DNA from: Bacillota bacterium
GTDB lineage: Bacteria > Bacillota > Clostridia > Lachnospirales > Lachnospiraceae
Direction of reading: 5' to 3'
Length of the DNA stretch: 54,542 bases
Assembly (NCBI GenBank): GCA_023411225.1
Contig: JAEYPA010000040.1
Coordinates: 1-54,542, forward strand
Positions 23,963-31,935 of the stretch are shown here, piece by piece (within the stretch, counting starts at the first letter, position 1; every line of letters starts with the position of its first letter). A program made the position numbers and the translations under genes. Below the pieces are notes generated by a model. The model did no database searches. It had not been told where the DNA came from and saw only the letters and a list, made by a program, of their open reading frames with translations.

Positions 23963-25087
23963 TTATAGTATATACCGCTCGTTATGTTCAACCACAACAC
24001 GAGGGTGTCCTTGTTCTCCAAGATAAGTCGAATTAGCTCTAATCGTATCTCTACTTTCTACAATACAATTTTCAATATAGGTATTATCTCCTATAAACAC
24101 ATCATTTAAGATGATAGAATTTTTAATTACCGTATTATTTCCAACGTATGCCTTCTTGAATAAGATGGAGTTTGTAACTTCCCCATTTATGATACATCCA
24201 CTGGAAATAAGACTGTTACTTACCTTACACCCCTGGTTATATTTAGCTGGTGGCAAATCTTCTACCTTAGAATAGATGTCCGGATACTGTCGGAAAAAAT
24301 AATTCCGGATATCTCTGTTTAAGAAATCCATATTGGTATTGTAATAAGATTCCACGGTAGCAATGTTGCTCCAGTAATCATTAAATTCATAGGAATAAAT
24401 TCGCTTTACTCCTGTAAAACGCGCTACTATATCTTGGACAAAATCATATCTCTCTTCTTGGTCAGCCATCTCAAGAAATTCTATCAATTGTCTTCTACGA
24501 ATAATATAGATCCCTGTAGAAACTAAATTGCTCTTAGAGATAATTGGTTTCTCTTCAAAACTGGTTATCCTATTCTCACTATCTGTAACTACACAGCCAA
24601 ATCTGTTAGCCTCTTCTGTAGCTAGAAGTCTCTTTGTAACAATAGTGATGTCGGCTTTTTTATTAATATGATATTCCAAGACCTTACTATAATCCATTTT
24701 ATAAATGCCATCTCCAGATGCAATGACCACATATGGTTCATGGCTATTCTTTAGGAAATTAATATTTTGGAACATGGCATCTGCTGTACCTCGATACCAG
24801 AATCCATTGTCTGCAGTGATTGCAGGCGTAAAGACAAATAATCCACCCTGCTTTCTACCAAAATCCCACCACTTGGAGGAATTCAAATGCTCTGTTAGTG
24901 ACTTGGCATTGTATTGGGTATACACTGCTACTCTTTGAATATGGGAGTTCGACATATTGCTTAGTGCAAAGTCAATACTGCGGTAACCACCTGCAATCGG
25001 CATTGCTGCTATTGCTCTTCGACTTGTCAACTTACCCATTTTATAACTGTTACCACCTGCTAAAACGATTCCTATTGCCCGCATCAT
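23963..25087 (-). CDS. glgD: Glucose-1-phosphate adenylyltransferase, GlgD subunit
   Basis: 374 residues. The N-terminal nucleotidyltransferase domain has GIVLAGGNSYKMGKLT and the C-terminal part is a left-handed beta-helix (NSLISSGCIINGEV, NTYIENCIV). Active-site segments differ from GlgC, for example GDGIYKMDY for GGDHIYKMDY. That fits the Firmicutes GlgD type, which has little activity alone and stimulates GlgC in a mixed tetramer. Its start overlaps the glgC stop by four bases (ATGA), so the two are translationally coupled. Confidence 0.94.
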   Translation of the reverse strand: MMRAIGIVLAGGNSYKMGKLTSRRAIAAMPIAGGYRSIDFALSNMSNSHIQRVAVYTQYNAKSLTEHLNSSKWWDFGRKQGGLFVFTPAITADNGFWYRGTADAMFQNINFLKNSHEPYVVIASGDGIYKMDYSKVLEYHINKKADITIVTKRLLATEEANRFGCVVTDSENRITSFEEKPIISKSNLVSTGIYIIRRRQLIEFLEMADQEERYDFVQDIVARFTGVKRIYSYEFNDYWSNIATVESYYNTNMDFLNRDIRNYFFRQYPDIYSKVEDLPPAKYNQGCKVSNSLISSGCIINGEVTNSILFKKAYVGNNTVIKNSIILNDVFIGDNTYIENCIVESRDTIRANSTYLGEQGHPRVVVEHNERYIL

Positions 25088-26355
25088 CTGTCACCTGCCT
25101 TTATTAATGTCTCGCCGCTTAAAAGCTTATTATCTGCATAATCTTCAGCAACAGTATGTCCGGAAATTGCTGTATTCTTACCAATCTCCACATTAGCAGG
25201 AATCACTGAATTCTCTCCTATGGTTACAAGACCATTGGAATAAATATCAGCTCTAACTTTATTAGGAACTTCTTCCCCGACTCCAATGCGTACATTCTCT
25301 CCAATAATAACTCGTTCTGCAATAATTCCTTTATTAATATGAGTGTTTCTATGAATAATAGCCCCATTCATAATAATGGAATCTCGAATCTCACAGCCTT
25401 CTTCAATCGTAACGCCTGAACCAATGACAGAATTCGTCACATTACCAAACACTTCTGTTCCTTCACCAATAATCGCTTTATCAATCACGGCTTTTTCAGA
25501 AATATATTGAGGAGGAAGTACATCACTCTTGGTATAAATCTTCCAAAACTCCTCATATAAATTAAATACAGGAACCAAATCAATTAATTCCATATTGGCT
25601 TCCCAGTAGGAATAAAGTGTTCCAACATCCTTCCAATAGCCATTATACTCGTAAGCAAACACTCTTTCGCCACGTTCATGGCAATATGGAATAATGTGCT
25701 TTCCAAAATCACAACCAGGTTGATCCTTTAGCGTTATTAGTGCCTCTCTTAATATCTTCCATGAGAAGATATAAATACCCATACTTGCTAGATTACTTCT
25801 TGGTTTCTCAGGTTTCTCCTCAAACTCAAGAATTCTCTTATTCTCATCCGTAATCACAACTCCAAAACGTGAAGCTTCCTCCATTGGCACTGGTATAGTG
25901 GCTAGGGTAATATCTGCATGATTAGCTTTGTGGTACTCCAACATAACCTCATAATCCATCTTGTAAATATGGTCTCCACCTAAAATAAGAACATACTCTG
26001 GATTATAGTACTCCATATACTCCAAATTCTGATAGATTGCATTGGCTGTTCCGGTATACCATTCACTGCTATTACTTTTTTCGTAAGGTGGAAGTATAGA
26101 CACTCCTCCTATATTACGATCCAGATCCCATGGAATACCAATTCCAATATGTGTATTCAGACGCAATGGCTGGTACTGAGTAAGTACACCCACTGTGTCA
26201 ACACCTGAGTTAATACAATTGCTTAGAGGAAAGTCTATAATTCGATATTTTCCCCCAAATGCCACTGCAGGCTTAGCTACTTTGGCGGTTAAAATACCTA
26301 ATCGTGAGCCTTGTCCACCTGCTAAAAGCATGGAAATCATTTCTTTTCTAATCAT
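25084..26355 (-). CDS. glgC: Glucose-1-phosphate adenylyltransferase, catalytic GlgC subunit
   Basis: 423 residues. It makes ADP-glucose from ATP and glucose 1-phosphate, the committed step of glycogen synthesis. Motifs: LLAGGQGSRLGILT near the N-terminus, WYTGTANAIYQN, GGDHIYKMDYEVML and FEEKPEKPRSNLASMGIYIF, then a C-terminal beta-helix. No glycogen synthase is nearby. A promoter lies at 26389-26417, and AGAGGTGA precedes the ATG. Confidence 0.96.
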   Translation of the reverse strand: MIRKEMISMLLAGGQGSRLGILTAKVAKPAVAFGGKYRIIDFPLSNCINSGVDTVGVLTQYQPLRLNTHIGIGIPWDLDRNIGGVSILPPYEKSNSSEWYTGTANAIYQNLEYMEYYNPEYVLILGGDHIYKMDYEVMLEYHKANHADITLATIPVPMEEASRFGVVITDENKRILEFEEKPEKPRSNLASMGIYIFSWKILREALITLKDQPGCDFGKHIIPYCHERGERVFAYEYNGYWKDVGTLYSYWEANMELIDLVPVFNLYEEFWKIYTKSDVLPPQYISEKAVIDKAIIGEGTEVFGNVTNSVIGSGVTIEEGCEIRDSIIMNGAIIHRNTHINKGIIAERVIIGENVRIGVGEEVPNKVRADIYSNGLVTIGENSVIPANVEIGKNTAISGHTVAEDYADNKLLSGETLIKAGDR

Positions 26356-26388
26356 GTAATCACCTCTTGCTGTAAGATTCCTTTATAA

Positions 26389-26417
26389 TTATATCATGAA
26401 TAATTAAAAATGTGAAC
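26389..26417 (-). promoter_or_regulatory. Promoter of glgC-glgD
   Basis: Minus strand: TTCACA (26412-26417), 17-base spacer ending in TGA, TATAAT (26389-26394). This is an extended -10 promoter about 35 bases before glgC. Confidence 0.7.
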
Positions 26418-26562
26418 CAATATTACTAATCTTATACTCATTATTTTCCTTATTCCTCGATATTATGACAAAATACTATATATCCAATTTTTTCTAGCAT
26501 AGAATAATGTAGAATTTAAATATTATTACACCTAAAACAAAAGGCCTTCTTTTCCAAATCTA

Positions 26563-26590
26563 TTGTATTTTCTATTCAAATGGTTATAAT
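26563..26590 (+). promoter_or_regulatory. Promoter of murC
   Basis: TTGTAT (26563-26568), 16-base spacer, TATAAT (26585-26590), 46 bases before the murC ATG. Confidence 0.65.
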
Positions 26591-26636
26591 AATCAATAGA
26601 TTAACCAATAATTAATAGAATAGGACGTATCATATT

Positions 26637-28019
26637 ATGTATAAAATTGATTTTAATAATCCTTGCCATATTTATTTTATGGGTATTGGTGGCATTAGTA
26701 TGAGTGCTTTTGCTGAGTTGTTACATAGTGAAGGTTTTACTATTAGCGGTTCAGACATGAAAGAAAGCAAGATAACCAACCATTTAGAATCCAAAGGCAT
26801 CCATATATTTTATGGTCAACGGGCCTCGAATATAACTAAAAATATTGATTTAGTTGTTTATACAGCAGCCATCAGTAGCTTTAACCCAGAGTTTGTCGCT
26901 GCCAAAGAAGCAGGCATACCTATGATGGACAGAGCTGAGATGGTAGGTCAGGTGATGGCTAACTACGATGTTCCAATTGCAATTGCCGGAACCCATGGTA
27001 AGACTACTACGACTTCTATGCTTTCTCATATCTTTCTATCTGCCAAAAAAGATCCGACTATTTCGGTTGGTGGTATCTTAAAAGCAATTGATGGTAACTT
27101 AAGAATTGGGCAAAGCGAGAACTTTATTACGGAAGCCTGCGAATACACCAACAGCTTTCTGAAATTCAATCCGAAAATCAGTATTATATTAAACATCGAA
27201 GCGGACCATCTGGATTTCTTTAAGGACCTCGCAGACATACGCAACTCCTTTTACCTATTTGCCAAAAGATTACCTGAAGATGGAACCTTAATCATTAATG
27301 GCACTATTAAAGACTATAAGTCTCTTATGTCAGATATAAACTGTAAGATAATCTCTTATGGTTTCGACAAGGCTCTTTATGACTATGCAGCTGAAAATAT
27401 CACTTTTAATGAAAATGGTTTTGGTGAGTACGATTTGTATCGTCAGGGAACTTTTCAACAACATATTCATTTATCGGTAGTTGGTACCCACAATGTCTCC
27501 AACTCTCTAGCTGCAATTGCAGCAGCTGAAGCGGCTGGAATCTCCATTGAATGTGTGCAGGACGGTCTAGATCAATTCCATGGTACTGACCGAAGATTTG
27601 AATTAAAAGGTAATATAGGTGGTGTCACAATCATTGATGATTATGCTCATCACCCTACAGAGATAAAAGCTACCCTAGGTGCTGCTAAACGTTATCCAGC
27701 AAATAGTGTTTGGTGTGTATTTCAACCACATACCTATACCAGAACCAAAGCCTTTTTACATGAGTTTGCTGAGGCCCTTAGCCTAGCTGATCACATTGTT
27801 CTAGCTGATATTTATGCTGCCAGAGAAGCTAATCCTGGCGATATCTCTTCAAAGGATATCCTAAAGCTGTTACAGGATTTTGGGAAGGACGCCTATTATT
27901 TCCCAAGCTTTGATGAAATTGAAAACTTTTTATTAGAAAAATGTAACAACGGTGATTTGTTGATAACTATGGGTGCCGGGGACGTTGTTACCATTGGCGA
28001 AGCTCTTCTAGGCAAATAG
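26637..28019 (+). CDS. murC: UDP-N-acetylmuramate--L-alanine ligase
   Basis: 460 residues, normal for MurC. The N-terminal UDP-binding Rossmann domain (YFMGIGGISMSAFAELL) is followed by the ATP loop GTHGKTTT at 118-125 and the central ligase motifs (NIEADHLDFF). The C-terminal domain has DDYAHHPTEI, QPHTYTRTK and GAGDV. The enzyme adds L-Ala to UDP-MurNAc in the cytoplasm, the first peptide step of peptidoglycan synthesis. The ribosome binding site is weak (AGGA at 11 bases). Confidence 0.97.
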   Translation: MYKIDFNNPCHIYFMGIGGISMSAFAELLHSEGFTISGSDMKESKITNHLESKGIHIFYGQRASNITKNIDLVVYTAAISSFNPEFVAAKEAGIPMMDRAEMVGQVMANYDVPIAIAGTHGKTTTTSMLSHIFLSAKKDPTISVGGILKAIDGNLRIGQSENFITEACEYTNSFLKFNPKISIILNIEADHLDFFKDLADIRNSFYLFAKRLPEDGTLIINGTIKDYKSLMSDINCKIISYGFDKALYDYAAENITFNENGFGEYDLYRQGTFQQHIHLSVVGTHNVSNSLAAIAAAEAAGISIECVQDGLDQFHGTDRRFELKGNIGGVTIIDDYAHHPTEIKATLGAAKRYPANSVWCVFQPHTYTRTKAFLHEFAEALSLADHIVLADIYAAREANPGDISSKDILKLLQDFGKDAYYFPSFDEIENFLLEKCNNGDLLITMGAGDVVTIGEALLGK

Positions 28020-28201
28020 TTATCCACATTATCCACAACCTTATCAACATTTTTTTCAAAATAAGGTTGTGGATATTTTTTTCTCTATAATTTTCATCTT
28101 TTTTATTTTATGTTTTGAAAAATCCTTAAATTTAAGAGCTTTCTGTCATGTTTTACATTTTTTTACAATTTATCATTTGTTTTTTATCCACTTTTTCCAC
28201 A
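28020..28201 (+). other. Cluster of DnaA-box-like 9-mers
   Basis: Two perfect TTATCCACA boxes lie head to tail at 28020-28037, then TTATCAACA at 28041-28049 and an inverted near-match at 28068-28076. A second tandem pair, TTATCCACT and TTTTCCACA, is at 28184-28201. An AT-rich stretch separates the groups. The canonical DnaA box is TTATNCACA. The cluster sits directly upstream of helicase-loader-type genes, so DnaA may regulate them or bind here for another reason. Confidence 0.5.
28031..28082 (+). terminator. Terminator of murC
   Basis: ATCCACAACCTTAT and ATAAGGTTGTGGAT form a perfect 14-bp stem around a 16-base loop, followed by ATTTTTTTC. The left arm includes most of the second DnaA-like box. 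Confidence 0.85.
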
Positions 28202-28266
28202 CAATCCCCAAAGTAATTCTACATGATTAGTAAATCAAATCGCCTATTTTCTAAAGATTTTTTCTG

Positions 28267-28275
28267 TGCTATAAT
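28267..28275 (+). promoter_or_regulatory. Extended -10 promoter of the dnaD-dnaI operon
   Basis: TGC directly followed by TATAAT (28270-28275), 37 bases before the ATG. No good -35 hexamer is visible, which fits an extended -10 promoter. Confidence 0.55.
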
Positions 28276-28312
28276 GTTGATTACCTGTTAAGAATGATAT
28301 TAGGGAGGCCAT

Positions 28313-29422
28313 ATGAATACAATATCTCTTCGGACCAATCATACCAATGATGTTACGGTCATTTCCAACATATTTATAGATAATTACATGCCGACCGCAA
28401 ACGGTGCATATGTAAAAGTGTATTTATATCTACTCCGCTGCTTAAGTAACCAACTGTTTGAGAATTTGAGCATTTCCACGATAGCGGATCGCCTAGACGA
28501 TACGGAAAAGGATATTCTCAGGGCTATCACCTACTGGGAGAAAGTCCATCTGATTACAGTTTCAAGAGATGAGAGAAACATTATTACCAATATAACCTTT
28601 AATAGTCCTTCTCAGTTTAATGAAGAACCTTCCATGGCTGATACATCCAGTGAGAATAAAGTTAGTACTGCTCATCCTATTACTGCGGAGGACGATACAA
28701 TTATTACTGCTAAAACTACGCAAATAACACATTTCGATAAACCAACCTATACGAAGGCACAGATTAGCGAACTAACCAAGGATAATACGGTAAAACTGAT
28801 TATGGGTGCAGTGGAGAGCTATATGCAACGACCACTAAAACCTACGGATTTGCAGTTAATCTTATATCTATATGAGGGTGTTGGTTTTTCTGCAGATCTT
28901 ATTATGTTTCTTTATGAACATTGTATTTCCAATGGAAAGAAAAGTTCTAACTACATTGAAGCAGTTGCCTTATCCTGGGCCAATGAAGGAATTGACACTG
29001 AGGAAAAGGCTAGATTATATACTAATCAGTATAACAAGACTTATCAAGCCATTAACAAGGCCTTTGGCCTTAATCGTGCCTTAGGAGACATAGAGATTCA
29101 GTTTATTACCCGCTGGATTATGATGTTTAGTATGCCTTTGGAACTGATTATTGAAGCCTGCAATCGTACTCTTATGAAGGTTAACAAACCGGATTTCAAA
29201 TATGCTGATAGGATTTTAGATAACTGGGCATCAAAGAAAGTAAAGACATTAGATGATGTGAAAAGGCTAGATGAAGCCTTTATGAAACAGAATCCTCAGA
29301 TTAAGACTCCGACGTCAGCAACCAACAAGGCTCCTACCAATAAATTTAATAATTTTACTCAACGTAATTACACAAAAGAAGATTTTCAGAAGATGGAACA
29401 GCTTTTATTGAAAAAACAATAG
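28313..29422 (+). CDS. DnaD-domain replication initiation protein
   Basis: 369 residues. A winged-helix N-terminal domain (about 30-100, SISTIADRLDDTEKDILRA) precedes a low-complexity linker and two DnaD-type C-terminal domains. Each of these ends in the family motif YxxxIxxxW or its close form: SNYIEAVALSW and YADRILDNW. Proteins of this type (DnaD/DnaB of Bacillus) remodel DNA at the origin and recruit the helicase loader. The next gene encodes that loader type, 12 bases downstream. AGGGAGG precedes the ATG. Confidence 0.88.
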   Translation: MNTISLRTNHTNDVTVISNIFIDNYMPTANGAYVKVYLYLLRCLSNQLFENLSISTIADRLDDTEKDILRAITYWEKVHLITVSRDERNIITNITFNSPSQFNEEPSMADTSSENKVSTAHPITAEDDTIITAKTTQITHFDKPTYTKAQISELTKDNTVKLIMGAVESYMQRPLKPTDLQLILYLYEGVGFSADLIMFLYEHCISNGKKSSNYIEAVALSWANEGIDTEEKARLYTNQYNKTYQAINKAFGLNRALGDIEIQFITRWIMMFSMPLELIIEACNRTLMKVNKPDFKYADRILDNWASKKVKTLDDVKRLDEAFMKQNPQIKTPTSATNKAPTNKFNNFTQRNYTKEDFQKMEQLLLKKQ

Positions 29423-29434
29423 GAGGATAATTGG

Positions 29435-30433
29435 ATGGCTCTCACTAACTGGCAATACAATGCCATACAAAGAGAATATGACAGCAGAAAATTGAATAAT
29501 AAACACATTATGAAGCTACGCCAGCAAAAGGCCTATTCTCAGATTCCTGCCTTAAAGCATATGGAAGAGGAATTAATCAGTCAATCCATGGAGGCTGCAA
29601 GACTTGCAATTAAAGGGGATTCAGATGCCATCGAGGCGCTTCGGCAAAAAAATAAGGAGCTTGCCAACTGTAAGACAGAACTCCTGGTCTCTAATGGTTT
29701 TCCTGCTGATTATTTGGAGCCAATTTACACCTGTGAACTTTGTAAGGATACAGGCTATGTTGGTCAGGAAAAATGCCAGTGCTTTAAGCAAGCTATTGTT
29801 GACCTTGTATATTCTCAATCCACCATTCAGGAAATCATTAAAATAGAGAATTTTGATAATTTTCGCTATGATTACTACTCTAAAGAAGTACAGCACCCAA
29901 TTACAGGGCTTACCCCTTATGAGAACATCTTAAGAGTTGTTACAATATGTAAGAATTTTATTAATACAACTCCAGAAAAGTACCAAAACCTGCTAATCTA
30001 TGGAAATGCCGGAGTGGGAAAGACCTTTTTAGCCAACTCTATCGCCAATGAGTTGCTGCACAAAGGGGTCACTGTGTTATACCTAACCTCCTATCAGCTA
30101 TTTGACTTATTGGGTAAGAATAGGTTTGGCAAAAATAGTGAACAATATAAACAATCAACTTCTATGGAAGAAGACTTTATCTACCAGTGTGATGTCTTTA
30201 TTATTGATGATCTCGGCACAGAGTTAAATAACAGCTTTATCACAAGTGAATTATACAATTGTATCAATGAACGTCATTTATTAAAAAAATCTACTATAAT
30301 TTCTACTAATCTGACTCCCGATGAATTATCTGCAACCTATAGTGAACGAATATGTTCTAGAATAATGGGTGATTATGCATTTTTGAACATTTTTGGGGAT
30401 GATATTCGCTTTACGAAACACTTACAAGAGTAG
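29435..30433 (+). CDS. dnaI: DnaC/DnaI-type helicase loader ATPase
   Basis: 332 residues. The N-terminal half is helical and has a Cys cluster, C100, C103, C114 and C116 (CELCKDTG, CQCF), likely a zinc site. The AAA+ part has Walker A at 190-197 (GNAGVGKT), Walker B VFIIDDLGTE and an Arg-finger region ERICSRI. DnaI loads the replicative helicase DnaB onto origin DNA; dnaB itself is at 45876-47231. Start ATG follows AGGAGG, and the gene forms an operon with the DnaD-domain gene. Confidence 0.88.
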   Translation: MALTNWQYNAIQREYDSRKLNNKHIMKLRQQKAYSQIPALKHMEEELISQSMEAARLAIKGDSDAIEALRQKNKELANCKTELLVSNGFPADYLEPIYTCELCKDTGYVGQEKCQCFKQAIVDLVYSQSTIQEIIKIENFDNFRYDYYSKEVQHPITGLTPYENILRVVTICKNFINTTPEKYQNLLIYGNAGVGKTFLANSIANELLHKGVTVLYLTSYQLFDLLGKNRFGKNSEQYKQSTSMEEDFIYQCDVFIIDDLGTELNNSFITSELYNCINERHLLKKSTIISTNLTPDELSATYSERICSRIMGDYAFLNIFGDDIRFTKHLQE

Positions 30434-30465
30434 AGAGAAACTGTTTTTTATGTAGGATTTTGTTC

Positions 30466-30494
30466 TTGACGAACATTAGGGATAATGGTATAAC
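30466..30494 (+). promoter_or_regulatory. Promoter of the PRPP-synthetase-family gene
   Basis: TTGACG (30466-30471), 17-base spacer, TATAAC (30489-30494). It leaves an untranslated leader of roughly 115 bases in which no known riboswitch is recognised. Confidence 0.7.
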
Positions 30495-30615
30495 CTTTTA
30501 TGGACATTGTTACCAAAATATGATTTGGGCGCCAACAGCTCTGGATTTATAAATCACCAAAGTTTTGACACTCATATTAATTTAAGTATATTTAATATAA
30601 ATGGAGGATGCACTC

Positions 30616-31797
30616 ATGCCACAACAAGATAATAGTTTGGAAACGATTCCTGTAGGAACCTTGGGAATTATTGCTCTTGAAAGTAGTCGTAAATTAGGAG
30701 ATAAGGTAAATGATTACATTGTCAAATGGAGAAACGATCGTCAAAGCGAACACTCTGGAAACATTGTATTTAAAGCATACAAACGAGATTCTTACCTTCT
30801 TAATGCTTTCTGTCCACGTTTTGGGACCGGGGAAGCCAAAGGATTAATCAAAGAATCTGTCAGAGGTTCTGATGTATACATCCTTATAGACGTAAGCAAT
30901 TATAGTCTTACCTATACCGTATGTGGACATCCTAATCACATGTCTCCAGATGATCATTACCAAGATCTAAAGCGTATCATTGCTGCCATTGGAGGCAAGG
31001 CACGGAGAATTACAGTTATTATGCCTTTCCTATATGAAGGACGCCAGCATAAACGCAGTTCCAGAGAATCCCTAGATTGTGCTTTAGCGTTACAAGAATT
31101 AACTAATATGGGTGTAGAAAGTATTATTACCTTTGATGCTCATGATCCAAGAGTGCAGAATGCAATTCCTTTAAAAAGCTTCGAAACCATTATGCCAACT
31201 TATCAGTTTATTAAAGCATTGTTGAGAAATGTTCCTGACCTTCATATTGATGCTAATCATATGATGGTTATTTCTCCAGATGAAGGTGCTATGGGAAGAG
31301 CTGTTTACTTTGGTAACGTTATGGGAGTAGACGTAGGTATGTTCTACAAACGCCGTGATTACACTACGATCGTGGACGGACGTAATCCAATCTTAGCTCA
31401 TGAATTCTTAGGTGCAGATCTTGCTGGCAAGGATGTTATTATTGTAGACGATATGATTTCCTCCGGAGAAAGCATGTTAGATGTGGCAAAAGAGTTAAAG
31501 CGACGTAAAGCAGGAAGAATCTTTATTGCATCAACTTTCGGTCTATTCACCAATGGTTTTGATAAATTCGACCAAGCCTACAAGGACGGTATGTTTGATA
31601 AGATTCTTACAACAAATTTGGTATACCAGTCAGATGAGCTGTTATCTAAGCCATACTATATTTCTACTGATATGTCAAAATATATTGCATTATTGATTGA
31701 TACTTTAAATCACGATGCCTCTATTAGTGATTTGTTAAGTCCTACAGAAAAGATTCAAAGAGTATTATCTCGTTATGCAGAGAGCGGCACTATATAA
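30616..31797 (+). CDS. prs: Ribose-phosphate pyrophosphokinase family protein
   Basis: 393 residues from ATG at 30616. The ATG at 30601 is rejected because it sits on the ribosome binding site (GGAGG, eight bases before 30616). The PRPP loop DVIIVDDMISSGES and upstream active-site segments (PFLYEGRQHKRSSRES, TFDAHDPRVQNAI) fit PRPP synthetase, which makes PRPP from ribose 5-phosphate and ATP. It is longer than the usual 310-320 residues, with an extended N-terminus, as in a long clostridial variant. Whether it is the main PRPP synthetase is uncertain. Confidence 0.88.
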   Translation: MPQQDNSLETIPVGTLGIIALESSRKLGDKVNDYIVKWRNDRQSEHSGNIVFKAYKRDSYLLNAFCPRFGTGEAKGLIKESVRGSDVYILIDVSNYSLTYTVCGHPNHMSPDDHYQDLKRIIAAIGGKARRITVIMPFLYEGRQHKRSSRESLDCALALQELTNMGVESIITFDAHDPRVQNAIPLKSFETIMPTYQFIKALLRNVPDLHIDANHMMVISPDEGAMGRAVYFGNVMGVDVGMFYKRRDYTTIVDGRNPILAHEFLGADLAGKDVIIVDDMISSGESMLDVAKELKRRKAGRIFIASTFGLFTNGFDKFDQAYKDGMFDKILTTNLVYQSDELLSKPYYISTDMSKYIALLIDTLNHDASISDLLSPTEKIQRVLSRYAESGTI

Positions 31798-31862
31798 TAA
31801 AAAAGCAACCCAATGGATCGTATATTGCAAATAGTGACAGGATGCGCATCACTATCAGATAG

Positions 31863-31912
31863 AAAAGGAATGGAAAATTGGCATAGGAACACATGCTATT
31901 TTCCATTCCTTT
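31863..31912. terminator. Bidirectional terminator between PRPP synthetase and PBP genes
   Basis: GGAATGGAAAAT and ATTTTCCATTCC make a 12-bp stem with an inner GCAT/ATGC pair, flanked by AAAA and TTTT. It serves both convergent genes. Confidence 0.85.
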
Positions 31913-31935
31913 TACTATCTTATCTGCAACACTGT

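Noticed and set aside
28020..28201. Chromosomal replication origin
   Set aside because: dnaA and dnaN are absent, and the boxes lie between murC and a dnaD-like gene. Part of the repeat content is a terminator stem. Recorded only as a DnaA-box-like cluster.
30495..30615. Riboswitch in the leader of the PRPP-synthetase gene
   Set aside because: No conserved aptamer pattern known to me (purine, PRPP/ppGpp, guanidine, SAM) could be matched by eye.
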